A DNA stretch of 62,593 nucleotides from a virus: positions 1 through 62,593 of IMG/VR virus record IMGVR_UViG_3300042914_000630; one strand, 5' to 3'. The position numbers were made by a program, and so were the translations under genes. Below the pieces are notes generated by a model. That model did not search any database and was not told the DNA's origin. It saw only the letters and a list, made by a program, of their open reading frames with translations. Below, piece by piece: positions 8,771-16,868 of the stretch (the stretch's first letter is position 1; each line of letters begins with the position of its first letter).

Positions 8771-9487
8771 ATGGCTACAAAAGCAGAACTCCAAAAGCAA
8801 CTAGCCACTATTGAGGCTGGTCTTTTGGATTTTACGGCGGTAGGAGAGCAAGCATATCTAAAGCAAACAGGACAAACAAAACTGAAAGCTAAAGAAACAC
8901 CTACTTATTCTTCTATTTATGATCCTATTTACAAAGCTACAAAAGATGTTCAGTTTTCTTTGGGTGCTGATGCTAGAACATCAGCAGCTGGGGATCGCGC
9001 TTTTTATGTTTTTAATCCTGCAGTAGAAGCTGAAAAGCAAACTCAAAAAAAGCTAGCAGACATTGAAACATTCAATACCAGTGTTAAGCAGCAAGAAGAA
9101 AACATTAAGAAATTTCTTGTTTCTGAAAAAGAAACAGCTAAAACAGCTGTCTTACAGTCTTATCTCTCAACTATGTTAAATCCCCAGTTGAAGTTTGGGG
9201 AAAGAAATCCTTTTGAATGGGAAGCAGTAGATGTAAATACAAAAGAAGGATTTGAACGCTTTCAAAAAACAAGAGAAAGAGTTGTAGATAGACCCAGATA
9301 TTCTGGTTCTGGTCGAAGCATGGCAGCTACTTACTATGTAAAGCTTACTCCAGAACAGGCTGCTGCTAAAAGAAAGCTAACAGAGTCTATTGAAACAACA
9401 CGCTTTATGGCTAGTCCATCTTTGCAGAAAACATATGCAGAGAAATACAGAGCACAGCTACAAGCTCAATTAAAGAAGATGAAATAA
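8771..9487 (+). CDS. Hypothetical protein
   Basis: 238 residues, charged and rich in Lys, Gln and Ala, with helical stretches around residues 85-125 and at the Lys-rich C-terminus. Codon use (many AGA and AAA) resembles the virion genes more than the replication genes to its left. No family recognised. It opens the late region ahead of the portal. Confidence 0.65.
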   Translation: MATKAELQKQLATIEAGLLDFTAVGEQAYLKQTGQTKLKAKETPTYSSIYDPIYKATKDVQFSLGADARTSAAGDRAFYVFNPAVEAEKQTQKKLADIETFNTSVKQQEENIKKFLVSEKETAKTAVLQSYLSTMLNPQLKFGERNPFEWEAVDVNTKEGFERFQKTRERVVDRPRYSGSGRSMAATYYVKLTPEQAAAKRKLTESIETTRFMASPSLQKTYAEKYRAQLQAQLKKMK

Positions 9488-9490
9488 AAC

Positions 9491-9670
9491 ATGGTAACTA
9501 ATATTCAGTCAGCTATAACAAAACTAGGGCTATCAGCTCCGATTGATACCCCTGAGATTAAGCTAATGCTCAAAGACATCTATGCAAAACTAGATGAACT
9601 AACAAATGAAATCAGAAAAGTTTCCGAGAATCGACCCCGAATTAATAAAGATTCTGGAAGAACTCTATAA
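9491..9670 (+). CDS. Small hypothetical helical protein
   Basis: 59 residues (MVTNIQSAITKLGLSAPIDT...). The second half, LKDIYAKLDELTNEIRKV, looks like a short coiled coil. It starts four bases after the previous stop and overlaps the next gene by 65 bases in another frame. It may be a small virion or assembly factor; nothing in the sequence decides this. Confidence 0.5.
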   Translation: MVTNIQSAITKLGLSAPIDTPEIKLMLKDIYAKLDELTNEIRKVSENRPRINKDSGRTL

Positions 9671-9797
9671 ACCTCTAGAGTATGATCCTACTGTATGTGA
9701 TCAGGTCTTCACACGAAGAGCTGCTTTCAGAGCAGGACAGATAGAGGTTGTTGACAAACTCAAAGCTGTCCTCAAACAACAGCAAGGAGGCAGATAA
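9606..9797 (+). CDS. Small hypothetical protein
   Basis: 63 residues (MKSEKFPRIDPELIKILEEL...), with Cys31 and a Gln-rich basic tail. The AGGAGG near its 3' end is the ribosome binding site of the next gene, which begins two bases after the stop. Confidence 0.55.
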   Translation: MKSEKFPRIDPELIKILEELYKPLEYDPTVCDQVFTRRAAFRAGQIEVVDKLKAVLKQQQGGR

Positions 9798-9798
9798 T

Positions 9799-10134
9799 AT
9801 GGGTGGTTCCCCTAAAATCAGTGGTGGAATGACTTTTGCTGAACAGCAGAAGCTTCTAAAAGATGAAAGAGAATTCCAAAAACAACAGGAAGAAGAGCGA
9901 AGAAAGGCTGCTGAAGATGCAGAAACCCGACGAGTCGCTAGAGAAGAAGCCGAGAGATCCCGAACTAAGGCCCAAGAAGAACGCGCTATACAAGAAGCGT
10001 CACAAGCTGAACAAGAAGCGGTACTAGAAGCCCAAGCTCAGGCTGAAGAAACCCAGATGCAGGGTATTCAGGGTACTAATGTTCGTGCTCTTGACTTCTA
10101 TTCTTCATTATACAATGGCATGAATAACCAGTAA
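9799..10134 (+). CDS. Coiled-coil hypothetical protein upstream of portal
   Basis: 111 residues. Residues 13-90 are almost uninterrupted Glu/Lys/Arg/Ala/Gln helix, a strong coiled-coil signature, and the ends are Gly-rich. The start at 9799 was chosen over an upstream in-frame codon because AAGGAGG precedes it. The position directly before the portal suggests a virion or assembly role, as for small pre-portal genes of T7 relatives. Confidence 0.65.
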   Translation: MGGSPKISGGMTFAEQQKLLKDEREFQKQQEEERRKAAEDAETRRVAREEAERSRTKAQEERAIQEASQAEQEAVLEAQAQAEETQMQGIQGTNVRALDFYSSLYNGMNNQ

Positions 10135-10144
10135 GGAGGCATCA

Positions 10145-11749
10145 ATGACAAACAATCTTGCTGATCGCTTCCGTATGCTGGATGCAATGAGAACATCCAA
10201 ACTTTATAGAGCTAGACTTTGCTCAGCTCTTACAATTCCAAGCATCCTTCCACCCGAAGGATGGACTGAAGAAATGGAACTACCTCAACCCAACTCATCT
10301 GTTGGCTCCAGAGGTGTCACTTCTTTGGCAAGTCGAATGCTATCAGCAATGATGCCTTTGAATGATACGCCATTCTTTAAGTTTGGATTACGCAGTGGTG
10401 TCGAACCAACTGCAGAAATCTCTCAGTATCTAGAGACAATGAGTTATCAGGTCTATCGAAAACTCATTAGTACAAATTTAAGAGAAACAATTTATCAAGC
10501 TATCCAGAACTTAATTGTTGCTGGAGATTGCTTGGTACATGAGATGGATGATTTTAAATTCCGTGTCACACGCCTTGATCAGTACGCAGTACAGCGTGAT
10601 GTAACAGGCATTGTAAATGAAATCATTCATATTGAATATGACTTGGTTGATCCAGAGGCAATTAGTCCACACTATTCGCTTCCACAGTCAGCTAAGAAAG
10701 GATATAAAACAACCTACTGCCAGTATCTAAGGGAGGACGATGTATGGAAATACAGAAAGGAAGACTCCGAAGGTACGCTACTAGCGGAGGGTGTATACGA
10801 AATCTGTCCTGTGACGGTTCTACGGTGGTATGGCATACCCGGAGAAAACTACGGGAGATCGCACTGCGAAGATATCCTAGGAGATCTATCAAGTCTGGAC
10901 GGATACACAAAGGCAATGCTTGATGGCATGGCAGCTGCTTCAGCATTCTGGATGGGCTTAGATCCATCCGGTATTTCTGAAGTAGACGATGTTGCCGATG
11001 CTCCCAATGGTTCATGGATTCCAATTAGACAGCAGGATGTATTTGTCCTGTCGCCTTCACAGACCATGAATCCACAGATTGGTGCTGCACAGACAGCTGT
11101 TGAAACAATGCGTAGAGAAATCGGTCAGGCATTCTTAATGTCTTCTTCCGCTATTCCAAGCGGCGACCGTGTTACTGCTACTGCCGTAAGAATGATTGGC
11201 TCAGAACTTGAGACAGTCTTGGGTGGTGCGTTCTCTGCAATTGCCAGAGATCTTATGGAGCCAATCGTAAAGCGAAGCGTTTTCCTTATGATTGAAAACG
11301 AAGAGCTAGACAACAGAATGTATGAGCAATTCTTTGATAAAGAAGGTTCACTATCTGTTGAAGTAATCACTGGTCTTCAGGCTCTTAGCCGCGACACTGA
11401 TCTACAGAAGCTCATGCAGATGGGCGAGATGGTACGCAATCTCCCAGAACAGGCAGCAATGTCGTTCAAGTGGGAAGAGTATGCCCGTGCCTTGATTACC
11501 TCTCTTGGCTTTGATGCTCGTAATTGGGTACGCTCTGCCGAAGATATTCAGAGAGAACAGATGGCACAGCAGCAGCAGATGATGCAGCAGCAAGCAATGC
11601 AAGCTGGTGGTCAGGCCGTATCTGGTGCTCTTGGAAACCTAGCTATGAGTGCTGGTCAGCAAGACCTAGCACAGAATGGTGGACAGGGCATTCTAAATGT
11701 TCTACAGAATTCTGGCGCAGATATGTCTGCATTTACAGGAGGTCAGTGA
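10145..11749 (+). CDS. Portal (head-tail connector) protein, T7 gp8-like
   Basis: 534 residues, about the length of T7 gp8. It forms the dodecameric ring through which DNA is packaged and ejected. Typical features are ADRFRMLDAMRTSKLYRARLC near the start, a GSRGVTSLASRMLSAMMP segment, and a Gln/Met-rich C-terminal tail (QMAQQQQMMQQQAMQAGG). AAGGAGG precedes the ATG. Its stop overlaps the next start as TGATG. Confidence 0.93.
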   Translation: MTNNLADRFRMLDAMRTSKLYRARLCSALTIPSILPPEGWTEEMELPQPNSSVGSRGVTSLASRMLSAMMPLNDTPFFKFGLRSGVEPTAEISQYLETMSYQVYRKLISTNLRETIYQAIQNLIVAGDCLVHEMDDFKFRVTRLDQYAVQRDVTGIVNEIIHIEYDLVDPEAISPHYSLPQSAKKGYKTTYCQYLREDDVWKYRKEDSEGTLLAEGVYEICPVTVLRWYGIPGENYGRSHCEDILGDLSSLDGYTKAMLDGMAAASAFWMGLDPSGISEVDDVADAPNGSWIPIRQQDVFVLSPSQTMNPQIGAAQTAVETMRREIGQAFLMSSSAIPSGDRVTATAVRMIGSELETVLGGAFSAIARDLMEPIVKRSVFLMIENEELDNRMYEQFFDKEGSLSVEVITGLQALSRDTDLQKLMQMGEMVRNLPEQAAMSFKWEEYARALITSLGFDARNWVRSAEDIQREQMAQQQQMMQQQAMQAGGQAVSGALGNLAMSAGQQDLAQNGGQGILNVLQNSGADMSAFTGGQ

Positions 11750-12048
11750 TGGCTAAGAAACTAAACAAAGCAAGCATGCCTTGCAATCGACCACAGAAAT
11801 CTCCTAATCCCAACAAGAAAAAAGTAGTCAAGGCTTGTGCCAATGGACAGGAAAAGATCATTCACTACGGAGCTACGGGCTATGGTCATAACTATAGTGC
11901 TGCTGCCCGTAAGTCTTTCCGTGCAAGACACAAGTGTGGCTCTGCCAAAAACAAACTTACTGCTCAGTATTGGGCTTGCAAGAACCTATGGGCTGGTCCC
12001 GGCGGTTCAAAGGCAAGCTGCCCAAAGGGAAGGAAGTGCAAGAAGTAA
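11749..12048 (+). CDS. Small basic Cys-containing protein
   Basis: 99 residues, strongly basic (MAKKLNKASMPCNRPQKSPN...) with six cysteines and an HYGATGYGHNYS segment. It is the first of four tiny basic genes linked by TAATG overlaps. Proteins of this look recur in aquatic phages without known function. Nucleic-acid binding, or packaging inside the head, is a guess from charge and position. Confidence 0.65.
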   Translation: MAKKLNKASMPCNRPQKSPNPNKKKVVKACANGQEKIIHYGATGYGHNYSAAARKSFRARHKCGSAKNKLTAQYWACKNLWAGPGGSKASCPKGRKCKK

Positions 12049-12185
12049 TGGCTAAAGACGCATGCTATCGCAAAGTAAAGTCCCGCTACAAGAAGTGGCC
12101 TTCGGCTTATGCCTCGGGTGCTTTGGTTCAGTGCCGTAAAGTCGGTGCTGCAAAGTGGGGTTCAAAATCCAAGAGGAAAAAGTAA
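12048..12185 (+). CDS. Tiny basic protein
   Basis: 45 residues (MAKDACYRKVKSRYKKWPSA...) with two cysteines and a KSKRKK end. TAATG overlaps join it to both neighbours. The arrangement implies translational coupling with the rest of the basic-protein cluster. Confidence 0.65.
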   Translation: MAKDACYRKVKSRYKKWPSAYASGALVQCRKVGAAKWGSKSKRKK

Positions 12186-12418
12186 TGCCCAGAAAAAAGA
12201 AGGCTGACTTCTCTCTTGAGAAAAAGAAAGGATTGCATGGTTGGTTTGCACGAAACAACGGAAAAGGTTGGATCGACTGCAAGACAGGTAAACCATGTGG
12301 TCGTAAAAGCGCAAGCGACAAAAGCAGGAAGTATCCTGCCTGTCGTCCAACCAAATCAATGTGTACCGCCAAGGGCGTTCGCGCCAAGAAAAGCGGTAAG
12401 CAAGTAAGGTGGGAATAA
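12185..12418 (+). CDS. Small basic Cys-containing protein
   Basis: 77 residues, Lys-rich at both ends with a core LHGWFARNNGKGWIDCKTG followed by CRPTKSMC-type cysteines. It resembles other small phage proteins with a GWFARN...GWIDC pattern. Coupled by TAATG to its neighbours. Function unknown. Confidence 0.65.
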   Translation: MPRKKKADFSLEKKKGLHGWFARNNGKGWIDCKTGKPCGRKSASDKSRKYPACRPTKSMCTAKGVRAKKSGKQVRWE

Positions 12419-12543
12419 TGCCATTCAAATCTCAACAACAGCGTAAATTTATGTATGCAGTCCACCCAAAGATTGCAGCCCGTTGGTCGAAAGAAACACC
12501 AAAGGGAACTAAACTTCCAAAGCGAAAGAAAAAGAAAAAGTGA
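12418..12543 (+). CDS. Tiny basic SQQQRKFMYAVHP-type phage protein
   Basis: 41 residues: MPFKSQQQRKFMYAVHPKIA, then RWSKETPKG and a run of lysines. The S-Q-x-Q-R-K-(F/W)-M pattern followed by A..W.KETPKG is widespread among phage genomes with unknown role. Last of the TAATG-linked cluster. Confidence 0.75.
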   Translation: MPFKSQQQRKFMYAVHPKIAARWSKETPKGTKLPKRKKKKK

Positions 12544-12544
12544 A

Positions 12545-12985
12545 ATGCATCGAAATAGAACTTGGTCTTTTACTTCTCCACTTTGGAGACTTGATCACAA
12601 TAGAATATTAAACACAGATGGTTTTATTCCAGCATTGCTTTACCTTTTCTGGTCCCCTTTTAATGTTGTACTACTTACGCAGCTAACTGTACTTAATCCT
12701 CTTAGAAATGCTAATACAATTTCTGAAACTTATCAACCAGTTTGTCTTAAGTGGACTTTAATAACAGGCGGTGTTCCTAGGAATGTAATATTATACTATC
12801 GTAAAAATGGCGGTGCTTGGGTATCTTTTGCTGAAAATACATTTACAGCTGTAACTTTTACAAATGGAGATACATTTCAACTAGGTGCTCAGACAGGCAC
12901 TGCTACAGGTACTTTTAGTCTTGCGTTATTCAATGATGCAGACGGCTTGCAATGTTCGGAAGTACTCTCAATATCTGTTATTTAA
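12545..12985 (+). CDS. Putative virion surface protein with MHR-type N-terminal tag
   Basis: 146 residues. The N-terminus, MHRNRTWSFTSPLWRLDHNR, is clearly related to that of the adhesin at 13518 (MHRFRSWTLDPPEWRTQRNR), while the rest differs: a beta-rich, Gly/Thr-rich domain. A shared head with different bodies suggests a common docking peptide on the virion. The start at 12545 is one base after the previous stop. Confidence 0.6.
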   Translation: MHRNRTWSFTSPLWRLDHNRILNTDGFIPALLYLFWSPFNVVLLTQLTVLNPLRNANTISETYQPVCLKWTLITGGVPRNVILYYRKNGGAWVSFAENTFTAVTFTNGDTFQLGAQTGTATGTFSLALFNDADGLQCSEVLSISVI

Positions 12986-12999
12986 ACAAAGGATATTAA

Positions 13000-13518
13000 A
13001 TGATTCACACACATACAATGACACAATTGAAAACAGTTCAGGAACCAATGAAGTGGTTGTCGGCTAATATCCCAACAAACACAACAACAATTCCCAATGA
13101 AGCACCAACAGTTACTGCACCAAGTGGTGCTGGTGTACTTTCAAACTCAAGCTTGAACTATATTAAGATTGTTCCAATGCTTAATGCTTTGGCGACATCT
13201 CAAACTATTAGAGTAACTGGATGGAGCAAAGCTATTGTTGGTACAACAACATATTATGTTCCTCAGCTTTTGTTTTATGGTTCTATAACTGCCTTAAACA
13301 CAACAGCCACAGCCCTTACACTTAACTCTGTTACTTTGCTACCTGTAGCTACAATTACCAAGACACAGGGTGATGCCAAGATTTATAACTCAACAAGCAT
13401 CAATTCGACTTCTTCGATTCTTGTCGATACTCTTGGATGCGAGCTTGTTGAAGTAGAATACTTTGCAACTGCTGGTGGTTCTTCTACTGGTGGTAATCTT
13501 TTCTACGGAGCAATCTAA
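13000..13518 (+). CDS. Putative virion structural protein, beta-rich
   Basis: 172 residues, rich in Thr, Ser, Ala and Gly, without charged clusters, as expected for a capsid or tail decoration protein. AAAGGA lies upstream of the ATG; a second in-frame ATG follows at 13018. Its stop overlaps the adhesin start as TAATG. No family recognised. Confidence 0.6.
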   Translation: MIHTHTMTQLKTVQEPMKWLSANIPTNTTTIPNEAPTVTAPSGAGVLSNSSLNYIKIVPMLNALATSQTIRVTGWSKAIVGTTTYYVPQLLFYGSITALNTTATALTLNSVTLLPVATITKTQGDAKIYNSTSINSTSSILVDTLGCELVEVEYFATAGGSSTGGNLFYGAI

Positions 13519-14801
13519 TGCATCGCTTCAGGTCTTGGACATTAGATCCACCTGAATGGAGAACGCAGAGGAATCGTATTCTTGCTGTTGAAGGTGGAGA
13601 TGGTTCTACTTTGTCATTAGATTTTACTACAGGAGTGCTTGATCCACGCCTGACGTTCACGCGGGCGAGCACCACGGCGACGTACATCAATTCGAGCGGC
13701 TACGTCACGACGGCAGGCACGAACGTCGCCCGCTTCGACCACGACCCGACCACGCTAGCTCCTCGCGGTCTGCTGATTGAGGGAAGCGCGACAAACCTTG
13801 CGCTACGCAGCGGTGATTTCAATACTACGGTGACTGATGGCACGAATTGGAGTGCAAGCGGCTACACAGCGGGAACGTTGTCAACAAGTCTTCCAGACGG
13901 AACCACGGGCAACGCACGAAGGATCAGTATTGCGTCTGGATCTGGGTCGTTCCGTTCAACAACGATTACGGTGACGGCATCAACTGCGTACACGTTCTCG
14001 TTTTGGGCGCGAAACAACGGCGGATCGCAGGCACGATTCCGTGTCTGGAACGTAACGGCTGGTTCTTCCATCGTTGACTACACGCAATCCATCAACAACT
14101 ATGTCTCGCAGATTGGCGGCGCAAACAACACATCCTCTACCTGGGTTCGCGTGTCCGTTCAATTTACGACGCCCGCAGGATGCACAGCAATCTACGTCTA
14201 CCCAACTTCAAGCGATTCCGGCACGGTTGATCTTCTGGTTTGGGGCGCACAGGTCGAAGCAGGTTCCGGTGCCTCCTCGTACATCCCCACGGGCGCGAGT
14301 CAGGCGACGAGGGTGCAGGATCTTGTGTCGATCACATCGACGAATTTCTCGTCGTGGTGGACATCAAACAATCCCGCATCGTTCCTTGTAGATGTTTCAT
14401 CGACAAACCGGCCGCTGGCAAACCACATCTTCCGGATCGCAGATAGCAGCGGGTCTGCATATGGATATCAGTCGTACTTCAACAGCACGACGATGCCGAT
14501 GCAAGTCCGTGCGGCAATGAGTTCGACCGCAAGCAGCGACGTGGCAATCGGAAGCAACCTCGCGGCAAATACGCGCACCAAAATCGGCTTTACCGTTGAA
14601 ACAGCATCGCTCAAGCGATTCCGCGACGGAAGCCCCGCCAGTACCTTGAACACGCCGACGCTTCCCCCGAACATGTTGACGCAAATGTACATCGGCGGTA
14701 CTTCCACGTTTGGCAATTCGAGCGCGGATTTCCACATCAGGCAATTCAAGTATTGGCCCATCACGCTGTCCGATGCGGTCATGCAGGGACTCACCACATG
14801 A
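13518..14801 (+). CDS. LamG/lectin-like adhesin, mostly GC-rich import
   Basis: 427 residues. Residues 1-37 carry the MHR tag and have the local base composition. From about base 13630 the DNA turns GC-rich: 38 of 60 bases are G or C in 13681-13740, against 25 of 60 in 16441-16500. The body has LTFTRASTATY-like and APRGLLIEGSATNLALRS segments followed by lectin-like beta domains, and ends FKYWPITLSDAVMQGLTT, a common end of concanavalin-type phage domains. Probable receptor or polysaccharide binder on the virion, recently exchanged. Confidence 0.7.
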   Translation: MHRFRSWTLDPPEWRTQRNRILAVEGGDGSTLSLDFTTGVLDPRLTFTRASTTATYINSSGYVTTAGTNVARFDHDPTTLAPRGLLIEGSATNLALRSGDFNTTVTDGTNWSASGYTAGTLSTSLPDGTTGNARRISIASGSGSFRSTTITVTASTAYTFSFWARNNGGSQARFRVWNVTAGSSIVDYTQSINNYVSQIGGANNTSSTWVRVSVQFTTPAGCTAIYVYPTSSDSGTVDLLVWGAQVEAGSGASSYIPTGASQATRVQDLVSITSTNFSSWWTSNNPASFLVDVSSTNRPLANHIFRIADSSGSAYGYQSYFNSTTMPMQVRAAMSSTASSDVAIGSNLAANTRTKIGFTVETASLKRFRDGSPASTLNTPTLPPNMLTQMYIGGTSTFGNSSADFHIRQFKYWPITLSDAVMQGLTT

Positions 14802-14959
14802 ACGACTTCATGCTCCGAACCATCACCGAGGCGCAGATGGACGATGCGCTGGAAGCCGCAGGACTGCTTGTTGAGCAGGACATGGGCGGCGGCGAACTCA
14901 AATATTGGCCTATCACAAAAACTTTAGCAGAGCTTAATGCTTTGACTACAGGAGTATAA
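14798..14959 (+). CDS. Chimeric small ORF at the right edge of the GC-rich import
   Basis: 53 residues. Residues 1-33 (MNDFMLRTITEAQMDDALEA...) resemble the start of the next gene (MDYLLRLNTKEEMEQTLLSA). Residues 34-53 (LKYWPITKTLAELNALTTGV) instead resemble an adhesin C-terminus. The base composition changes near 14895. The ORF looks like a fusion of an imported neighbour gene to the residual tail of the displaced adhesin, and may not be functional. It overlaps the adhesin stop as ATGA. Confidence 0.55.
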   Translation: MNDFMLRTITEAQMDDALEAAGLLVEQDMGGGELKYWPITKTLAELNALTTGV

Positions 14960-14960
14960 T

Positions 14961-15272
14961 ATGGATTATTTACTTCGCTTAAACACAAAAGAAGAAATGG
15001 AACAAACTTTATTATCCGCTTCTTTATTACAAACCCATACCATAGACGAACAGGAAGTTAAACTTCCAGTTTCTGGTGTCTATGTGGATTATATTGGTTC
15101 TATTACCAAAGGTGGTCAATGGGATGAAAATGGACAGGAAGTGGTAGCACCAACTACTGATTCAAGATTTCACACCAATATTAGAGTAACTATTGATCTG
15201 ACTGCAGAGCAAATTGCTGCTCTTCCACAGGTCGATCCGCCTCCCGCAATTCCCTATAGAGTATTTGCATAA
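14961..15272 (+). CDS. Small protein, possible tail-fibre accessory
   Basis: 103 residues (MDYLLRLNTKEEMEQTLLSA...), with its first third related to the chimeric ORF before it. It lies between adhesin-type genes. A fibre-associated or chaperone role is inferred from context only. AGGAGTATAAT precedes the start; the stop overlaps the next gene as TAATG. Confidence 0.6.
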   Translation: MDYLLRLNTKEEMEQTLLSASLLQTHTIDEQEVKLPVSGVYVDYIGSITKGGQWDENGQEVVAPTTDSRFHTNIRVTIDLTAEQIAALPQVDPPPAIPYRVFA

Positions 15273-15559
15273 TGAACCTAAACAGCAAACTACAGCAACA
15301 AGCTTTGTTGAATAAGAAGTTGCAGCGTTTGCTTGCTTCTTCTCTTCAACAACTCTCAGATGTTAAATCATCTACCGATTCTGCTACCAAAGCTGCAAAT
15401 GATGCACTTCAAGCTGCAGATGCTTCTGTTAAACCAACAGCTTTAACTTCTGGTTTAGCAGGTAAAGCTAATTTAGTACATACTCATTCTGTAGCTGATA
15501 TTATAGGATTAACTACTGGTGGTTCTTATACAGAACTGAAAGGTTGGTTTTTCCTATGA
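15272..15559 (+). CDS. Short tail-fibre-like coiled-coil protein
   Basis: 95 residues. Residues 1-60 are a Gln/Leu/Ala coiled coil (ALLNKKLQRLLASSLQQL) and GKANLVHTHSVADI follows, an HxH motif common in trimeric phage fibres. Its end overlaps the following lectin-like gene as ATGA. It may act as a stalk for that protein. Confidence 0.6.
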   Translation: MNLNSKLQQQALLNKKLQRLLASSLQQLSDVKSSTDSATKAANDALQAADASVKPTALTSGLAGKANLVHTHSVADIIGLTTGGSYTELKGWFFL

Positions 15560-16425
15560 GAAGATGGAGACTCAATTCAGGATACTGTGGCAACACAGAC
15601 CAACGCCGCACCAAAGCGGGAACCATTCCTGCTCTGAAGCACTACATTGAGAGGGCTTTGGGGCAGTTTAATAGCACTCCTTGGACACCATCACAAATCA
15701 CGACAGACCTTTGGTTTGATGCAGCCGATGCATCTACTATAACTCTTAATGGTAGCACCGTATCTCAATGGAACGACAAGAGTGGAAATGCTAGAAATAT
15801 ATCACAGGTTACAACAGCAAACCAACCCACATACAGTAGTGTAAACTCAGAAATTGTATTTGATGGAAGTAATGATATTCTTAGCAACGCTTCTGTGGGA
15901 GCAGCCAATTTGGTTTCAGTAACTATAATTACTGTAATGAAAATGAATAGTGGTGGTGGAACCGAAGATGTTCTTATGGGAATCGGTGAAACAGGAAATC
16001 TAGGGAGAATCAGAACATTTTATAGAAGTCCTAATCAAACAACGGTAGGATTTGCAGGTTGGGGAGCAGATGTTGGGACTTCAACACACAGTTGGGATAT
16101 TGGTGGTGGTTATCACATTTTCTCTGGATGGAACACCGCACTTGGCGCATCAAGCAATGTTCGTTTATCCCGTGATGGTGTCACCCCAACAGTACATTCT
16201 CCAAATGGCTCTTTAGTCGCATCTATTAACGGTTTCAGCGTTGGTTCTCTTCGGGGAGGAGCGGTTGGAAATTATTACTCTGCAATTAGTGTGAAAGAAA
16301 TAGTTGTTTTGTATTCCGCAGTCACAGACACCAACAGACAACTCATTGAAGGATATCTTGCATGGAAATGGGGACTATCCGCAAATCTTCCATCAGATCA
16401 CCCGTACAAAAGCGCAGCACCATAA
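15556..16425 (+). CDS. LamG/concanavalin-like receptor-binding protein
   Basis: 289 residues. A short Arg-rich head (MRRWRLNSGYCGNTDQRR) is followed by a domain starting LWFDAADASTITLNGSTVSQ and QWNDKSGNARN, and ending IEGYLAWKWGLSANLP. These are hallmarks of phage lectin-like domains of the LamG/concanavalin class. The probable role is binding cell-surface sugars. The start at 15556 was chosen for the ATGA coupling; GC content is that of the genome, unlike the adhesin upstream. Confidence 0.7.
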   Translation: MRRWRLNSGYCGNTDQRRTKAGTIPALKHYIERALGQFNSTPWTPSQITTDLWFDAADASTITLNGSTVSQWNDKSGNARNISQVTTANQPTYSSVNSEIVFDGSNDILSNASVGAANLVSVTIITVMKMNSGGGTEDVLMGIGETGNLGRIRTFYRSPNQTTVGFAGWGADVGTSTHSWDIGGGYHIFSGWNTALGASSNVRLSRDGVTPTVHSPNGSLVASINGFSVGSLRGGAVGNYYSAISVKEIVVLYSAVTDTNRQLIEGYLAWKWGLSANLPSDHPYKSAAP

Positions 16426-16449
16426 GCATAAATATCAAAGGAAATACTA

Positions 16450-16770
16450 ATGCCAGACGCATATAAAAACTATGCCACATCCGTTGGAGTGACTACTGCT
16501 ACTACAGTTTATGCGGGTATTACTGGCACTGCGATTGTGAATGCAATTCATATTGCTAATACAAGTACAACACTAGCCAACAGCGTATCTGTTCAGTTAT
16601 TCAAAGGAGCAACTGGCTACTACATTGTTCGTGCAGCAGCAGTCCCAATTCAATCCACCTACCAAGTATTAGATTCACCTATTCCTCTAAATACAGGCGA
16701 TACAATTAAAGTAATTGCAGGGTCAACCGCAGGACTTGATGTTATTGTATCAGTGTTAGAAAGCACATAA
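16450..16770 (+). CDS. Small virion decoration-like protein
   Basis: 106 residues, beta-rich (residues 17-100), in the style of small phage head or tail decoration proteins. AAAGGAAATACTA precedes the ATG. Its stop overlaps the next tiny gene. No specific family recognised. Confidence 0.6.
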   Translation: MPDAYKNYATSVGVTTATTVYAGITGTAIVNAIHIANTSTTLANSVSVQLFKGATGYYIVRAAAVPIQSTYQVLDSPIPLNTGDTIKVIAGSTAGLDVIVSVLEST

Positions 16771-16868
16771 TGGCAAAGAAAACATACAAGTGCAACTGTG
16801 GCAAGACCACGACATGCACGGGCAAAGATGCCCAGAAAATGGTATACCTAAAGAAAGGAAAGAAATGA
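16770..16868 (+). CDS. Tiny Cys-rich basic protein
   Basis: 32 residues: MAKKTYKCNCGKTTTCTGKD, then AQKMVYLKKGKK. The C-N-C...T-C cysteines may bind zinc. Coupled by TAATG to the previous gene and by ATGA to the next. Confidence 0.55.
   Translation: MAKKTYKCNCGKTTTCTGKDAQKMVYLKKGKK

Noticed and set aside
13518-14801. Transposon or intron as the cause of the GC-rich block
   Set aside because: No transposase, homing endonuclease or terminal inverted repeats; the block encodes adhesin sequence in frame, so recombination fits better.
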